Shown piece after piece: positions 62,542 through 64,000 of a stretch of 64,000 nucleotides of DNA (position 1 is its first letter; each line of letters opens with the position of its first letter). The notes below the pieces were generated by a model that saw only the letters and a program-made list of their open reading frames with translations, had not been told where the DNA came from and did not search any database. Source of the DNA: Winslowiella arboricola (GTDB lineage: Bacteria; Pseudomonadota; Gammaproteobacteria; Enterobacterales; Enterobacteriaceae); assembly GCF_025527015.1 (NCBI RefSeq), contig NZ_JAODIM010000040.1:310001-374000 (forward strand), written 5' to 3'. Position numbers and translations under genes: made by a program.

Positions 62542-63408
62542 ATGTTGATTTCAATGCACGAAATGCTGAAACCTACCCGTGAAAACCGTTTTGCGATTGG
62601 CGCGTTTAATGTTGCCGACAGCTGCTTTATCCGTGCGGTAGTGGAAGAAGCCGAATCGACCGATACCCCGGCGATTATCTCGATTCATCCCAGCGAGCTG
62701 GAGTTTGTCACCGACGAGTTCTTTGCCTATGTGCGTGAAAGAACCCTGCGCAGTAAAGTGCCTTTTGTGATCCACCTTGATCACGGCGCATCGATTGCCC
62801 ATGTACAGCGGGCGATCCAGTGTGGCTTTACCTCGGTGATGATCGACGGATCGCTGCTGCCCTATGAAGAAAACGTGGCGCTGACCCGTGAAGTGGTGAA
62901 ACTGGCGCATGCGGTGGGTATCTCGGTGGAGGGTGAACTGGGGACGATTGGCGATACCGGCACCACCATTGAAGGCGGGGTCAGTAAAGTGATCTACACC
63001 GATCCGGCGCAGGCGGAGGATTTCGTTACACGCACCGGCGTCGACACGCTGGCGGTGGCGATTGGTACCGCGCACGGCATCTACCCGAAAGATATGAAGC
63101 CGGAGCTACAGATGCATATTCTGCGCGATATTTCGCAGCGCGTCTCGATCCCGCTGGTGCTGCATGGCGGTTCCGCCAATCCGGATGCCGAAGTGGCGGA
63201 AGCTGTAACGCTTGGCGTCGGTAAGATCAATATCTCCAGCGATATGAAATATGCTTACTTCGCCAAAGCGCGTGAGATCCTCAGCCGTGAAACCTGGTGG
63301 GATCCGAACGCTATCTATCCTGAGCCGATCAAGGCGGCAAAAGAGGTGATCCGCTACAAAATGGCGCTGTTTGGCGGCACCGGTAAAGCGCATCTGTATC
63401 GCAATTAA
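62542..63408 (+). CDS. Class II ketose-bisphosphate aldolase, operon copy 2
   Basis: The 288-residue second aldolase has the standard set: GAFNVADSCFIRAVVEEAE, FVIHLDHGASI, SVEGELGTIGDTGTT, IGTAHGIYPKDM, LVLHGGSANPD and VGKINISSDMKYAYF, with a longer C-terminal part (WWDPNAIYPEPIKAAKEVI, FGGTGKAHLYRN). It is not a recent duplicate of copy 1: the two differ along their whole length. A GGAG lies 8 bases before the ATG. A gap of 87 bases separates them, so they may share one transcript. Two aldolases after one PTS suggest two stereoisomeric substrates or a hetero-oligomer. Confidence 0.9.
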   Translation: MLISMHEMLKPTRENRFAIGAFNVADSCFIRAVVEEAESTDTPAIISIHPSELEFVTDEFFAYVRERTLRSKVPFVIHLDHGASIAHVQRAIQCGFTSVMIDGSLLPYEENVALTREVVKLAHAVGISVEGELGTIGDTGTTIEGGVSKVIYTDPAQAEDFVTRTGVDTLAVAIGTAHGIYPKDMKPELQMHILRDISQRVSIPLVLHGGSANPDAEVAEAVTLGVGKINISSDMKYAYFAKAREILSRETWWDPNAIYPEPIKAAKEVIRYKMALFGGTGKAHLYRN

Positions 63409-63413
63409 TTACG

Positions 63414-64000
63414 CTATTTATGCCCTGTCAGCGCGCTGGCAGGGCGGGGTGTTTGCCGTTTCAGCCGCTGTAGCGCCTGGCTGGCGAGATCGGCAAAGTA
63501 GTGCGCGGCAGGAGCAATCAGCGCTTCATCCGGGTTGAACCCGCCATGATGTAAACCATATTCACTGCCGCTGCCGATGCTGACAAAAGCACCCGGTATC
63601 TGCTGCAAATAGATCGCAAAATCCTCGCCGCCAAGATGCAGATCGGCGGTTTGCACCCTGTAACCACTCTGGCGCGCCACCTCGCTACTGAAATCTGCCC
63701 ATTCCGCATCATTGATCAGCACCGGTGGCCCCGCCTGCCAGCTAAGCGTGGCGCTGGCTCCCGAGCCCTGCGCCACCGATTCCACCACCTTACGTACCCG
63801 CTGCTCCAGCCGGGCGCGCACCTGCAAATCATGGGTGCGTGCGGTGCCACCAAACTCCACCACGCCGGGCAGCACATTCCAGGTTTTACCGCCATCAATG
63901 CGCGTAATACTGAGTACCAGGCTGTCCAGCGTATTGAAACTGCGGCTGGTCAGCGCCTGCAACGCCTGGATAATCTGACTGGCAATCACAATCGCATCGA
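63414..64000 (-). CDS. M20-family amidohydrolase, C-terminal part (cut by window edge)
   Basis: The frame is open to the right edge (IDAIVIASQIIQALQALTSR reads into it), so the N-terminal half is outside. What is seen is the dimerisation domain (LVLSITRIDGGKTWNVLPG, VVEFGGTARTHDLQ, a typical M20/HipO pattern) and the end of the catalytic domain (DLHLGGEDFAIYLQQIPGAF with the GGEDF metal-ligand motif, YGLHHGGFNPDE with the last histidine). It resembles N-acyl-amino-acid amidohydrolases and hippurate hydrolases. It converges on aldolase copy 2, with 5 bases between stops. Confidence 0.88.
   Translation of the reverse strand, partial: DAIVIASQIIQALQALTSRSFNTLDSLVLSITRIDGGKTWNVLPGVVEFGGTARTHDLQVRARLEQRVRKVVESVAQGSGASATLSWQAGPPVLINDAEWADFSSEVARQSGYRVQTADLHLGGEDFAIYLQQIPGAFVSIGSGSEYGLHHGGFNPDEALIAPAAHYFADLASQALQRLKRQTPRPASALTGHK

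Noticed and set aside
1-64000. tRNA, rRNA, phage attachment sites or insertion sequences
   Set aside because: I found no tRNA cloverleaf, rRNA or transposase gene (other than the Rpn-family nuclease), and no direct repeats that mark an island end.

Overview
The window is chromosomal DNA of a gamma-proteobacterium of the order Enterobacterales, most likely Erwiniaceae (Pantoea/Erwinia relatives). The main support is the block exbD-exbB | metC-yghB-yqhC-yqhD-dkgA-ftsP-plsC-parC, which keeps the Escherichia coli gene order and gives proteins that match E. coli along their whole length, together with clear YlaC and YdcR orthologues. Accessory genes are set into this backbone. The species was not determined.

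Left part (1-9.5 kb): the N-terminus of a PAS-domain sensor, then a complete malonate decarboxylase cluster. mdcA-B-C-D-E-F-G-H runs on the minus strand with many overlapping stop/start codons, and the LysR regulator mdcR converges on mdcH. A cupin protein gene follows. 9.5-16 kb is a regulatory patch: an orphan sigma-28-like factor, a ToxR/CadC-like membrane-bound winged-helix regulator with a small membrane partner, and a sigma-54 activator lacking a receiver domain. There are no flagellar structural genes. A small two-membrane-segment protein, ylaC and the MocR-type regulator ydcR follow.

Centre (16.5-38.5 kb): an Rpn-family nuclease and a contact-dependent inhibition (CDI) locus. cdiB, a 3.5-thousand-residue cdiA and cdiI are followed by an orphan CdiA C-terminal toxin module with its own zinc-ribbon immunity protein. 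Next to both immunity genes lie convergent SymE-like C-terminal remnants with near-identical terminators, and beyond the second lies a frameshifted scrap of haemagglutinin repeat. An archaic (Csu-type) chaperone-usher pilus operon lies upstream of cdiB. Divergent from the pilus are two tandem MHYT-GGDEF-EAL cyclic-di-GMP proteins. Pilus, CDI adhesin and c-di-GMP enzymes together suggest a surface-attachment and neighbour-competition region.

Right part (43-64 kb): exbDB, then a TRAP transporter (dctPQM) inserted between exbB and metC, then the conserved backbone through parC. After parC comes a PTS operon (PRD regulator, EIIA, EIIB, EIIC) ending in two different class II aldolases, and a truncated M20 amidohydrolase at the right edge. 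A GC-rich palindrome family (core GGCGGCGAGAACGCCGCC) occurs at three gene ends.

All calls come from reading the sequence and remembered family features. No database search was run.
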